A stretch of DNA of 64,000 bases, taken from the NCBI GenBank assembly GCA_019925105.1, contig JAHGAU010000025.1, positions 496,001-560,000 of the forward strand, written 5' to 3'. The notes beneath the pieces were generated by a model, which saw nothing but the letters and a program-made list of their open reading frames with translations, had not been told where the DNA came from and did not search any database. Positions 36,200 to 49,469 of this stretch are shown piece after piece (within the stretch, counting starts at the first letter, position 1; each line of letters starts with the position of its first letter). The translations under genes and the position numbers were made by a program. The stretch is from Niebla homalea (Eukaryota; Ascomycota; Lecanoromycetes; Lecanorales; Ramalinaceae).

Positions 36200-39100
36200 A
36201 TATATTAACGTTTTTAAAAGTAATATAATATAACGTCCATAATAAAAGAAAAAAGTTATAATACCGATATTTAAGTTTAAAGAAATTAAGGACGTTAATA
36301 TTATAATAATATAGGAATTATTATATAACCTATATATATATTTATTTATTAACCCGAAAAAAGGTTTTATTTAATTTTTAAAAGGGATAAAATAATTAAA
36401 ATATACTTCTTTATAAATAAGTGGCTTAATATAAATAACTAAGATATTACTTATTATAATAAAAACCTTTATATATTCTATATTATAAAAGAAAGGGACT
36501 TAAAGGGTAACCTTAATATTTATAATATATATAACCCGTTATTAATTAATAAAGAAAAACCTTTTTTAATATTATTATTTAAAAAAATCTTAATTACTTT
36601 AAATAAATATATATTACTTAAAGATTTTAATTTATATTATTATATATAAAATAAAGAAAAGCGTATAATAAATTATATTAAATTAAATAACCTATTAATA
36701 ATTATTACTTAAGTTAACTTTTTATTATTAATATTATAAAAAATTATCATATAAAAGAATTATAAATTTAAAATAATAATTAATTTAACCTTTAATACGG
36801 AAAAGGTTGCCGGCGTAATTATAATATATAGGTTATAAAAGGACTTAAAATATAACTTAAACTATATACCGATATAAATAACCTTAAATTAAACCGTTAA
36901 TACGATTATATTATTATTAATAAGGAAAACGTAAAAAATAATTAAAAAGCAAAGGTTTATATAAAAGCGGAGGAAATAATAATATAATTCACAGACCTCC
37001 CTTAATTAAATAATAAAAACCGGATTAATTTCTTTATAAAATAAATAATAAAGGTATTAAATAAAGTAATCGATAAAATTATTCCAATAATAAAACCTTT
37101 TAAAGAGTTAAAACTTATTAAAATAAAGGGTATATAATTATAATTATAAAGGTGAAAAAACTAATTAAATGGGTTTTTAAGTATAGGAATTAAGAAATAC
37201 TTAATTAATTAAAGATTACTTAAAAAAAAAGAAGAAAATTATTAAGAAAATTAAGTAAATATACTTTTAATCTATAATATATAACTTAAAAATTTTATTT
37301 TATAATATTTAAAAGCTAATAAAGTATAATAAAAAATAAAGTAAAAAATTAAAGTTTATCCTTAAATTCCCGTTTTTTAAAAGACCCGATAATATATTAA
37401 TTAATATTTTTAACGGTAAAATTAAAACCTTTAAAAAAGTATTTTTCTTTTTTCCGTTAAAAGTTAACTTAAATAATATCGACGGTATTATATACCCCGA
37501 CCCCATATTAATAAATAAAGTAATAATATAAAATATAATAATTAAGGTAATTAATAAACCGAAAAAAGATAAAGTTTTAAAATTAAATAAAATTCTTAAT
37601 AAATTCTTAATAATAATAACCTTATAGTTTAAAAAAATCTTTATTTATCTTTTTAAGTATATTTCGACGTCGGTTATTATTTACGTAAGTTTAAGGAAAT
37701 AAAAACGATTATCCTTAAGAAGTTTATTAAGTTAGATTATTTTAAAATAAAATCTTATAGACTTATTATATTCTTATATATATTAAGGAAGGTTTTAAAA
37801 ACGGTAATAATGAAAATCCTTAATAATTATATAAAAAATTATAGACTTCTCCCCGATTAATAAATAAAAATAAAAAGAAATTGGTTAATAAAAATAGCCC
37901 TTAAAGGATTAATTAATAATATATATACGGTATAAGGTTATAAGAAAAATATATTATAAGTCTTTTTTCTTTTAATATTATAAATATTTTTAATAAGGTA
38001 AACTATTAAAGGTTATTATATAACTTAAAAAAAAAAGGATATTATTTTTCTTAATTAAGTAAATAAAAGGTTTTTTAAACGATTAAATTATATCGATTAA
38101 TTTGGGATAAAAAATAAGCTTAATAAAGTCCGCTATAATAGGGATTCCTTAAAGATTACCTATTTCTTTTATATTATTTTTATTCTTTAATAATTTATTA
38201 ATCGAAAAGCTTATTAAGTTAAAATAAAAAATTTAAGTTAAAAACTTTATTAATAATATTTATTTCTTAACTTATAATAAGTTTATACGTATAAATTATT
38301 TAAAATTAAAATAAGCTTATAAAGTTTATCTTTAATAAGTAAAAATTTACGGGGCTTAATTTATGCTATATAAGTATAAATTCATTTATATAACTAAAAG
38401 TTTAAGGCTATATAATATAATAATTATAATAAACTTAAGTAGAATTACGGTAAAGCTGGATATTAATATTAAAGTCCTTAACCTTTAAATAAATAAGAAG
38501 CTTAATTAAAAGGATTATATAAAAAGGTTTAAAAGAAGATAACTTTATAGGAAAAAGGTTTTATTTATTTCGCCGTATTAATATAAAAAACTACGTTATA
38601 AAAAGCCCGGATTATTTATTAAGTTATAATAAAGTTAATTATAATATACGTTACGGTTATTTAATATATATTTAAAAATACTCTAGGATATAAAAAAAGT
38701 TTATTTAAATATTATAGAAAGTCCAGAATCAGTATTTAAGAATAATTAATGGTATTTATAAAATAATTTTTATCCCGGTATTAAAGTTTAAGGTTTTTAT
38801 ACCGTTAATTAAAATCTTATTAAATTAAATAATTACTTAAATAAGGTTAAAAAGATATATATATTTAATTACGGTAATAAGAAACGGGCGGATCTGCCAG
38901 AATCTTAATAAGTTTAAAGTTAAAAAAAATAAATTAAAAATATTTATTTCTTTTTTTATTAAAATAAAATAAGAATAAGTTAAGAAAAAGGTTAACTTTA
39001 TTAATATTCCGGAGGTTAATTTAAACGGGTATAAATTCTTATTAAACGTAAAAAAAATTAAAATTAAAAGGATTTAAAAAACGAAAATTATAATAATTAT

Positions 39101-39900
39101 TTTATAAGTTATAATAAAGTAAATTAAGTATTAATAAAGGTATAAGGACTTTATACCTTAAGGTCGTTATTATTTAATTTTTAACGATAAAAAGATTATT
39201 AATAAGTATTTCCGCCGCTATAATATTATAAAAAAGGATAATAACGTATTAACGATTTAACTCCGGATGGATAAAAACGGTTTAACTTATTTCCTATTTA
39301 CTATATATACCGGGGGTTAAATAAATACCGGATATAAGTACGGATAAAGGAAATAAGACGTTATATACGCCCTTATTTTTTATCTTTTATTTATAAAGGT
39401 TAAATTAAGATTTATCGTAAAAATTAATACTTATAATTATTATTAAATATTATCTATAAAATAAAATATCCGGGTAGCCGTTAAGTTTATAATATTTACC
39501 GGACTATTATTGTAATTTAATTTCACTATAAAAATAGATAAAATTATTAAAGACTTTATAAAAAAGGTTTATTACCGATTAAGGAAAAAAAAAAAAGCGG
39601 AAACCGGTTACGTTAATTATATAAACCGGAAAGCATTTTCTATAGCCATAAGGATATAATAATAAACGCTTATTAAAAGTCTTTAAAGGAATTAACGGCG
39701 ATAATAATGTAAAAAAAATATAGATTAAACGTATAAATATTAATAAGGATATTTAAAGATATTACGTAAAATTAAAGTAATATAAATATATAAAGGTACG
39801 GAAGAATAACGAGCTTAAAAATAACCCTTGTAAGGATATAATTATAATATTACGGATTTTCTTAAGGGAGTTAAAATATAAAAAGTATATAAATAAATTA
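36200..39900 (+). pseudogene. LINE copy B ORF2 (endonuclease and reverse transcriptase), inactivated
   Basis: Endonuclease block KDFNLYYYI near 36617-36645. The RT block (GIPxRLPIS-like) lies near 38143-38190, and the catalytic block reads FINNIYFLTY near 38244-38275, where the usual DD pair is NN. The C-terminal FIIFTGLLL block is near 39483-39515. The minus-strand 65-codon stretch at 37309-37506 is a shadow of this frame. Confidence 0.75.
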
Positions 39901-40108
39901 TTATTCTTTAAACGGCCGTTAATATCCTTTACCTTAAAGGATAAAGGGTAAGGGCCTAGTAAACGCCGGTTTTTACTTTAACGTTATAAGTATCAGGTTT
40001 TTATAGTTATTAATAAGGCTAAAAAACCGCGTATTAAGGAACGCCGGAATTAGCTTAACTAGACCCGTAGTATAAATCAATCAATCAATCAATCAAATAT
40101 TTTAAAAA

Positions 40109-41400
40109 ACGTTTATAATTAACTTTTTTTTACTTATTTAAGTATTCGATATATTATAGAATTTATAAAACGTAATCATTTTATCCCCGGTTTTTATTTA
40201 ATAATTAAAAAATATTTTTATAATTATTAAATTTATAAGAGAATTAAAGTTTTTAAAAATAAAAAGAACGGCTTTTTATATTTATTATTTATATTTAATT
40301 AATATTAAAAAGATTTTTTAATAAATTTAATTATTACGTTACCCGAATTAAAAAAGTATAATACGATATTTATTATTTATTATAAGTTAAAAAAAAAACG
40401 GCTATACGTCCTAATTACCGATAAAAACGAGGGAACTTTAATAAAGGATTTCGCCGATATTTTTCTTAAATAAATTTATCGATATTATAATTTTTTTTTA
40501 TTGATTATATTAGACCGTGGTTTATAATTTATATTTATTTTATAAAAATATTTATATAAAAGGTTAATTATTAAAACGATTTATTTATTATTTTATTATT
40601 TTAAGATAAACGGGTAAATAAAACGGGTAAATATTAATATTAAAATAAAGCTCCGAGCCTATTATAATAAATAATAGGATAATTAAGTCGATTATTTAAA
40701 TATAATAGAATTCACGAATAATAATTAAGAGTCCGTATCGATAGGTATAATACCGTTTTTTTTTTAATAAAAATTTTATTTATATATAAATTTTACGTCG
40801 GATAATATTATTTATATAATAATAAAAAAGCGACTTATAAATTATATAGTTAATAATTTTATTAATTATATATAAAAAACGTTAAAATATAAATAAAAAA
40901 ACCATATTATAATTTAAATAAATATAATAATTTAAATTAATAAATACCGTAAGGAAATAAATTATTAAATCGGTAATAAAATTTATTTTATTATTAAAAT
41001 ATTAAAATAACGCATTTTTATAAGAAATTAAATTATAAAATAATCGTTTTTTAGAAAATTATCGGCTAGACGGGTTATTCGTATAAATTTACATTATTAG
41101 AAACCTCTTATATCGATAACGTTTTTTATACGGCTTTTTTAAAAATAACCGTAAAAACCCCTTTATTTTAAAAGTTAATCCTTACCGATTTTATTATTAT
41201 TAATAATTGAGAAAAAAAAATAATCGATAATATATTTAATTCTTAATTCTCCCGCGGCCGATTATAATATAAAATAAATTAATTTAAATATAATTTCGAT
41301 TTCAAATATTATAATATTAATCGTAACGAATTCAAATATATGGCCGATATAATAACCGAATATTATCGTTAATATTTTAATAAGCCCGGTTTTTATAACC
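40109..41400 (+). pseudogene. Gypsy element 2 integrase and chromodomain, inactivated
   Basis: Resumes after LINE B. Integrase: LITDKNEGTLIKDFADIF near 40415-40470, ILDRGLQFIF near 40506-40540 (family SDRGxQF), a KINGQIKRVN block near 40603-40640 (family TDGQTERVN, with Glu changed to Lys), and EFTNNN near 40710. A chromodomain follows at about 41220-41400: ILNSQFSRGRLQYKIN-like, then a FKYNFD segment and a KPG end. The chromodomain is thought to steer chromoviruses to heterochromatin. Confidence 0.75.
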
Positions 41401-41639
41401 GGTTTTAATTAAAAAAACGACGGCGTTAAACCTGAATAAATAATAATATACGATTACGGCTATACCTCGGAGAATACGGTAATCGACTTAGTTTAGCTTT
41501 TTATTAATCCATTCATAGTTATCTTTTTATTATTTTTCTGGATTACTTAATAATTACCGGGCTTCTGTTCTTAAGGTCCTTATTAATGTTACCGGGGGTT
41601 ATAATATCGCGGTCGATATTTCGAGAAAAGGGGGGGTAA
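41400..41639 (+). other. Gypsy element 2 3' non-coding region and polypurine tract
   Basis: Non-coding stretch after the chromodomain, similar to 21090-21440. It ends with GAAAAGGGGGGGTAA (41625-41639) immediately before the 3' LTR. Confidence 0.7.
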
Positions 41640-41902
41640 TATTATAAGCATATATGCTTATAACGGCTTATTAGCGGCTTACTATAAGGGGCTGGATGAA
41701 AAACTAAATAAAGGGTATTATAATAGAGTAAGTATTATATACGGAGAGGCCTATTAGCCGTATAGGGTAAGGTGGTTACTAGCGTCTCGGCATTTGCGGC
41801 CTTTAAATGTAGCTTGCGCATTATTACCTATATTTACTCCTTGGACTTATTCTCTTAGTTAATCATACCCTTATTGACTCACCTCCAAGTACGGTGCTAA
41901 TA
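41640..41902 (+). repeat. 3' LTR of gypsy element 2
   Basis: 263 bp, starting TATTATAAGC (from TGTTATGAGC) and ending CTAATA, followed by ATAAT. It is more AT-shifted than the 5' LTR. Confidence 0.9.
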
Positions 41903-41907
41903 ATAAT

Positions 41908-42090
41908 TAAAAATAAAACGGACTTCGGTCGTAATAATATAATATATAGCTATAAGGTAAGGTTTATATCTAAATCGGGTTAGCGTACGCTAAAATAAAT
42001 TAGGATTAACCCGATTAAGGTTTTTCTTTCCCGGTAAACGAATAATTAAACAAAGTAAATAAACTCGCATTCTTACGAAGGAGTAAATAG
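41908..42090. other. Sequence interrupted by gypsy element 2
   Basis: GC-intermediate DNA that should be contiguous with 28986 and upstream. No gene recognised. Confidence 0.35.
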
Positions 42091-42176
42091 AATGGCGAAG
42101 CCACTAGTATTGGGGAACGCCTAAATTAGCTTAGCTAGATTCGTAGTATAGATCAATCAATTAATCAATCAATCAA
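42090..42176 (+). mobile_element. Very short LINE 3' tail
   Basis: AACGCCTAAATTAGCTTAGC and the following (AATC)n tail match the last 70-90 bp of the other LINE copies. The 5' limit is uncertain and no target-site duplication was found. Confidence 0.65.
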
Positions 42177-42939
42177 TATTAATAAATTTATATTAAAATT
42201 TAATATTACGATAATTATTCGATGTTTGAAAAATATTTTATATAATATTAATTTCTTCATTAAAAATACCGGATAAGTTTTATTCTAAAATACATATATA
42301 TATTAATAAATCGTTGAATCGATTAGTTTCGCCGTAATTTGAATAAAAATATATGGAATATTTTTAATATTATAAAATTATAACGAAAACATTATAATAT
42401 TTAATTTATATAAAAAATTATATTATTATTTATAATAATTATATTAATAATTTTTGAACCATTTTATAGTTTTTTTGAATACGTTTTTTTAAATAATATG
42501 GATATTCGATATAATTTTCTAAAATTTATTTTTAAATTCTTTAATAAAGCTATCGACTAAAAAATAATTAAATAAAAATTATAATAATAAATTCGATTGT
42601 AACTTTTTTTTAATTTTTTTTTTGAAAAGATTTTTTTTTAATAATATCGCGATAAATTTTAATTAAAAAATTTAAATCGAATACGATAACATTTAAATTA
42701 TTCGGATCGTTCAAAATATTAATTTTTAAGTTATAATAAAACCAAAATACGATAATATATATTATCATTAAGTTAAATAAAAATATTAAAAAGAATCGAT
42801 CGATAAAAATTATATTTTAATTATATAAATTTTAACGAACGGTTTTATAAAAAAAATTTTCGTTTTAATAATATAAATGATTTATTAAATTTCTTAAATT
42901 TAAAATTCAATTCGATAAAACCCCGAAAATATTATTTTT
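42177..42939. other. AT-rich unassigned region
   Basis: Mutated DNA between two LINE insertions. No recognised frame or repeat. Confidence 0.4.
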
Positions 42940-42956
42940 AAATATTATGATAAAAA
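42940..42956. repeat. Left target-site duplication of LINE copy C
   Basis: AAATATTATGATAAAAA here and AAATATTATAATAAAAA at 48755-48771: 17 bp with a single G-to-A difference, which probably arose after insertion. Confidence 0.75.
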
Positions 42957-42967
42957 CGTAGAAGAAA

Positions 42968-44830
42968 ATGGCGACGAATAAAGGGACCCCAGAGGTTTAA
43001 AACGATACGTATACGTATAGCTTTAATGATAATAAGAGAAGTATATTAAATACGATAAGTAAAAGTAACGTAATAGTTAAGAATAAGGTGGTAAACGGGC
43101 AAGTAATTTATATTAATAAAAACGGTAATAACGCGTACGGGTAATATAATAATAATAAGCCGGATAACGCTTAAAGTAAATAAAGAAATTAAAATTAATA
43201 AAATGTATATATTGAAACGTATAAAACACATAATAATAATGCGGAAATAATAGGTAAATAAGGGGGTAAGAAGGCCGGTATAATATTAACGGTAAGGGGT
43301 ACGGGCGGGGGGAAGGGGTAAAAAGACCGCGGAAAGTATTATTAAGGGTATATAAAAAGGAAATAAAGTTAATAAGGAAAATAAAACCTTAAGGGATTAA
43401 AGGTAAAAAACGGAAATAATACGTCGCCCGGTAAATAAGGGTAAAAGGGCATTAGGGGAAACGGTAAAGGCCTTAAAAGGATTCTTTGCGGTAAAATAAA
43501 AAAATATTACGTTAAAGATTTAATTAATATTATAAATTAAATTAAAAAGTATAAAAGACTTTTATATAAAAGTAAAAATAAAGCTAAGGGAAATAGAACG
43601 GTTATAAAGCTTTTTAAGGGCGGTAATAAGGGCATTAATAAAAAGTAAAGACGGCGGCTTAAGGTTAAGTATATAAAATGAAAATACGAAAGTAACGGCC
43701 CTTTAAACGAAAAAAAGCTAGGCGATAAAAATAATAAAAAGGATACCCGCAGTAGAGAATAAAAGGATAACGGAAAAGAAGGCGGTTATATTAAAAAAAG
43801 TAAAAATAATAATAATCCGTTTATTTAATAATAAAAAAAGGAATATAACGGTAAAAATAAACCCATTATAGTTAATAAAGGCTTTTAAGGTAATAACGGA
43901 ACTATTAATAGAATAAATTATTACGGTATATAAATTATAAAGTAAGGATATTTTCCTTAATATAATATCTTTAAAAATGAAAGAAAGCTTAAAGAGGTTT
44001 AAAGCTTAAATTAATAAGGGAAAGTATAAATTAATTAAGGTTTTAAGGTAATTATTTATTATTATAATAAATAAAATATATTTATTACGTTTTAAGGAAG
44101 CCGAAAGAGAAATTATATTAAAAAGTATAAAAAAAAAGAATATAGTTTTTTATTTAAAGTTTAAGATCATTAATTATAAACTTCCGTTAATAATAAAAAG
44201 ACTTAACTCCTTAAAATATATAAAGAAATACTTTATTATTATATTAAGTATAACGTTAATAAAAATATATAATATTATCTTAAATAAAAAGATTATTAAA
44301 AAGGGATTTCTTAAAATAACTTAATTATAAAATAAGGCGGTTAATATTTATTAATATTTTAAGTATTAAAGTTATAAATATATTATTACGAAATACTTTA
44401 ATATTATAAAATATATAATTTATATTAAAGGTTATAATACTTATAAATATATAAAGTTAATAATTAAAAAGCTTATAAAGGATATATTTAAATACGTTAC
44501 GTATAATAAGGAGGGATACTTAATATAGGATTCTAAATATATAATAAAAGTTAAAGAAATTAAATATAAAAAAACCCGGATAACCGCGAAAATCTAACGG
44601 TATAATACGTATAAGATTAATTTAATAAATTAATTAAAGGTAGCCTTAAGACGTAAGCTTAATTAATTAAATAATAAAAGGTAAATAACGGTAAAAAAAA
44701 AGAAAATTCCTTATAATCCCGACCTTAAGGGCCGGCCGTTTTACGTCTCTTATAATAGCCGGGAAGGTATTAAGCTAGAAAACGCTTAACTTTAATAGGA
44801 AGTCTATAACTTAAACGGATATAAAAAAAA
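42968..44830 (+). pseudogene. LINE copy C ORF1, inactivated
   Basis: Starts MATNKGTPEV, then an in-frame stop, then NDTYTYSFN. This is the best-preserved ORF1 start in the window. Many TAA/TAG follow. End approximate. Confidence 0.6.
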
Positions 44831-44839
44831 GAGCCTTTA

Positions 44840-47800
44840 TAAAGGTTAATATATAATATATTAACGTTTTTAAGAGTAATATAATATAACGTCCGTAATA
44901 AAAGAATTAAAGCTATAATATTAATATTTAAATTTAAAAAAGTTAAAAATATTAATATTATAATAATATAAGAATTACTATATAATTTATATATATATTT
45001 ATTTATTAATTTAAAAAAAAGGTTTTACTTAACCTTTAAAAGGAATAAGATAATTAAAATATACTTCTTTATAAATAAGCGGTTTAACGTAAAAAATTAA
45101 AATATTATTTATTATAATAAAAACCTTTATATACTTTATATTATAAAAAAAAGGATTTAAAGGGCGACTTTAATATTTATAACGTATATAACCCGCCGCC
45201 GGTTAATAAAGAAGGATTTTTTATAATACCGTTACTTAAAGAGGTTTTAATTACTTTAAGTAAATATATATTGCTTAAAGACTTTAATTTATATTATTAT
45301 ATATAAAACGAAAAAGAATATATAATAAATTATATTAAATTAAATAATTTATTAATAATTACCGCTTAAGTTAACTTTTTATTATTAATATTATAAAAAA
45401 CTATTATATAAGAAAGTTATAAATTTAAAATAACGATTAATTTAATTTTTAATATAAAAAAAGTTACCGGTATAATTATAATATATAGGTTATAAAAAAA
45501 CTTAAAATATAATTCGGATTATATATTAATATAAATAATTTTAAATTAAACCGTTAATATAATTATATTATTACCGGTAAGGAAGGCGTAAAAAACGATT
45601 GAAAAAGTAAAGGTTTATATAAAAACGGAGGAGATAATAATATAATTTACGGACCTCCCTTAATTAAATAATAAAGACCGGATTAATTTCTTTATAAAAT
45701 AAGTAATAAAGATATTAAACGAAATAATTAATAAAATTATTCCAATAATAAAACCCTCTTAAAGAATTAAAATTTATTAAAATAAAGGATATATAATTAC
45801 GATTATAAAGGTAAAAAGATTAATTAAATAAACTTTTAAATATAAAAACCAAGAAATACTTAATTAATTAAAGGTTATTTAAGAAAAAAAAGAAAGGATT
45901 ATTAAAAAGGTTAAATAAATATACTTTCGGTTTATAATATATAATTTAACGGTTTTATTTTATAATATTTAAAAGTTAATAAAATATAATAAAAAATAAA
46001 GTAAAAAATTAAAGTTTATTTTTAAATTCCTACTTTTTAAGAAATCCGATAATATATTAATTAATATCTTTAACGGTAAAATTAAGGCCCTTAAAGGAGC
46101 ATTTTTCCCCTCTCCGTTAAAAATTAATTTAAACGATATTAACGGTATTACGTACTTTAACCCTATATTGATAAATAAAATAATAATATAAGATATAATA
46201 ATTAAAACGATTAATAAACCGAAAAAGGATAAAGCCCCGGGATTAAATAGGATTCTTAATAAATTCTCAATAATAATAATTTTATTATTTAAAAAGGTTT
46301 TTATTTATTTTTTTTAAGTATATTTTAACGTTAATTATTATTTACGTAAGTTTAAGGAAATAAAGATAATTATCCTTAAGAAGTTTATTAAGCCGGATTA
46401 CTTTAAAATAAAGTCTTTTAAACTTATTATATTTTTATATACGTTAAAAAAAAACCTTAAAGATAATAATAATAAGGATCCTTAATAATTATATAAAGAA
46501 TTACGGACTTTTCCCCGATTAATAAATAGGAATAAAAAGAAATCGGTTAATAAAAATAACTTTTAAAAGATTAATTAATAGTATATATACGGTATAAAAT
46601 TACGGGAAGAAGTATATTATAAGTTTTTTTTTTTTTAATATTATAATATTTTTAATAAAATAAATTATTAAAGGTTATTATATAATTTAAGGAAGAAAAA
46701 GATATTATTCTTCTTAATTAAATAAATAAAAAATTTCTTAAGCGATTAAGTTATATTAATTAATTTAAAATAAAAAATAAGCTTAATAAAGTTTACTATA
46801 ATAAAAATTCTTTAAAGATTACTTATTTCTTTTATATTATTTTTATTTTTTAACGGTTTATTAATTAAAAAGCTTATTAAGTTAAAATAAAAAATCTAAG
46901 TTAAAAACTTTATTAATAATATTTATTTTTTAATTTATAATACCTTTATATATATAAATTATTTAGAATTAAAATAGGCTTATAAAGTTTATTTTTAATA
47001 AGTAAGAATTTATAAAGCTTAATTTATACCGTATAAATATAAATTTATTTATATAATTAAGAGTTTAAAAGTATATAATATAATAATTATAATAAACTTA
47101 AATAAAATTATAATAAAGCCGGATATTAATATTAAAGTCTTTAGCCTTTAATTAAATAAGAAGCTTAATTAAAAGGACTATATAAAAAAAGTTTAAAAGA
47201 AAATAACTTTATAAGAAAAAAGCCTTATTTATTTTACCGTATTAATATAAGGAATTACGTTATAAAAGGCCCGGATTATTTACTAGGTTATAATAAAGTT
47301 AATTATAATATACGTTATAATTATTTAATATATACTTAAAAGTACTCCGGGATATAAGAAAGAGTTTATTTAAATATTATAAAAAGTCCAGAATCAATAT
47401 TTAAAAATAATTAACGATACTTATAAAATAACCTTTATTCCGGTATTAAAGTTTAAAATCTTTATATTATTAATTAAAATTTTATTAAATTAAATAATTA
47501 CTTAAGTAAAATTAAAAAAATATATATATTTAATTACGATAATAAAAAACGGGTAAATCCGTTAAAATCTTAATAAGCTTAAAGTTAAAAAAATAAATTA
47601 AAAATATTTATTTCTTTTTTTATTAAAATAAAATAAAAATAAGTTAAAAAGGAAATTAACTTTATTAATATTCCGGAAATTAACTTAAATAAATATAAAC
47701 TCTTATTAAACGTAAAAAGATTAAGATTAAAAGGGTTTAAAGAGTAAAAGTTATAATAATTATTTTATAAATTATAATAAAATAAATTAAATATTAACGG

Positions 47801-48550
47801 AAATATAGGGACTTTATATTTTAAAATTATGATTATTTAACTTTTAATAATAAAAAGATTATTAATAAATATCTCCGTTATTATAATATTATAAGGAAAG
47901 ATAATAACGTATTAACGATTTAATTCCGGACGGGTAAAAATAATTTAACTTATTTCCTATTTACCGTATATACCGGGAATTAAATAAACGCCGGATATAA
48001 GTACGGATAAAAAAATAAAACGTTATATATGTTTTTATTTTTTATTTTTTATTTACGGAAATTAAGTTAAAATTCATTATAAAAGTTAATATTTATAATT
48101 ACCGTTAAATATTATTTATAAAGTAAAATATCCGGATAACCATTAAATTTATAATATCTATCGGATTATTATTATAATTTTATTTTATTATAAAAATAAA
48201 TAAAATTACCGAAAATTTTACGGAGAAAGCCTATTATTGGTTAAAAAAGAAAAAGAAGAACGGAAACCGGTTATATTAATTATATAAACCGGAAAGTATT
48301 TTTATAGCCATAAAAATATAATAATAAACGTTTATTAAAAGTCTTTAAAAAAATTAACGGCGATAATATATAAAAGGGTATATATTAAGTACGTAAGTAT
48401 TAATAAGGATATTTAAAGGTATTATATAAGATTAAGGTAATATAAAAGTATAAAGGAATAAAAAAGTAACGAACTTAAAAATAACCCTTATAAAAATATA
48501 ATCGTAATATTACGGATTTTCTTAAGGGAGTTAAAATATAAAAAGTATAT
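44840..48550 (+). pseudogene. LINE copy C ORF2 (endonuclease and reverse transcriptase), inactivated
   Basis: Endonuclease KDFNLYYYI near 45278-45305. The RT entry block KAPGLNRILNKF near 46230-46266 is less decayed than in A or B. The catalytic region near 46912-46945 reads FINNIYFLIY. The C-terminal GLLL-like block lies near 48144-48180. Confidence 0.75.
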
Positions 48551-48771
48551 AAATAGATTATTATTCTTTAAATAGCCGTTAATATTTTTTACCTTAAAGG
48601 ATAAAGGGTAAAGGCTTAATAAACGCCGGTTTTTACCTTAACGTTATAAGTATTAGGTTTTTACGGTTATTAATAAGGCTAAAAGGCCGCGTATTAAGGA
48701 ACGCCGGAATTAGCTTAGTTAAACCCGTAGTATAAATCAATCAATCAATCAATCAAATATTATAATAAAAA

Positions 48772-49170
48772 ACCGGATATCTAAAAATCTTTCGGATTAT
48801 TTATGTACTACGTTTTTTTAGTTTTTTTAATAATAATACGGTTATAATTATTTCATAAAATTATTCATATATATATTCGGACTTGAATAAATTATATACG
48901 AAGTTCCGGAGCCGTTTTATATATGTTTTTTTTAGTATTATTATTATTTAATAATTATTTTTTTAATTTTTTTTTTAATTCAAAAATATTTTTACTTACT
49001 TATTATAAATATAAAAAAAAAATATAATATTTAAAATTTATTTTATTACCGATAAGAATATAGTTTTAAAGAAAATAATTAAGTTTTTTTACTAAAATAC
49101 TTTTAATATACATATAAATTATTCTATTTGGCCGTATCTTTAAGTATATTAAGGCTACTTATATAAATAG
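48772..49170. other. AT-rich flank next to the gene island
   Basis: AT-rich DNA ending abruptly near 49150-49200, where composition becomes normal. No feature recognised. Confidence 0.5.
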
Positions 49171-49469
49171 ATATTTTTTTTTCCATTTATCATCTATATA
49201 TTATCAATATATACACTTCTCACTCACTTATACTCCACATGCTCCTCTCATATATCTGACATATAAATACCACATCTTATTCATGAATGAGATAGAAATA
49301 TACGTGATTCATAATATTATAGCTGATTTATGAGTTAGAAGACCGCATTTATGAATCCGACATCTTAACAAATAAGACGTGACAGCCATCCAGGATTTTG
49401 ACCTCCCTCGACCTTGCACTCCCCTCAATAATTCACAATATCCGACCAAAGTCCTACAAAAGCCTCCCC
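49170..49469. other. Non-coding left edge of the gene island
   Basis: Composition rises quickly from AT-rich to balanced. This is the 3' flank of the minus-strand gene. No recognisable polyadenylation signal or second gene was seen. Confidence 0.5.

Larger units (their letters stand above)
34252..40094 (+). mobile_element. Full-length RIP-mutated LINE, copy B, nested in gypsy element 2
   Basis: 5,843 bp with a short 5' leader, ORF1 starting at an intact ATG (34315), ORF2 and an (AATC)n tail. It lies between the RNase H and integrase parts of gypsy element 2, so it inserted after that element was in place. It is most similar to copy C. Confidence 0.88.
28992..41902 (+). mobile_element. Ty3/gypsy chromovirus 2 with nested LINE insertions
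   Basis: Two 263-bp LTRs in direct orientation flanked by ATAAT. Three LINE insertions inflate the element to 12.9 kb; subtracting them and one duplication each leaves about 6.4 kb, a usual chromovirus length. The order is gag with a CCHC knuckle, RT, RNase H, [LINE B], integrase, chromodomain. A polypurine tract (GAAAAGGGGGGGTAA, 41625-41639) precedes the 3' LTR. All coding regions are inactivated. Confidence 0.9.
42957..48754 (+). mobile_element. Near full-length RIP-mutated LINE, copy C
   Basis: About 5.8 kb between 17-bp duplications. Only about 11 bp precede the ORF1 ATG (42968), shorter than the leaders of A and B, so a few dozen 5' bases are probably missing. It is collinear with copy B throughout and has the same (AATC)n tail. 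Confidence 0.87.
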
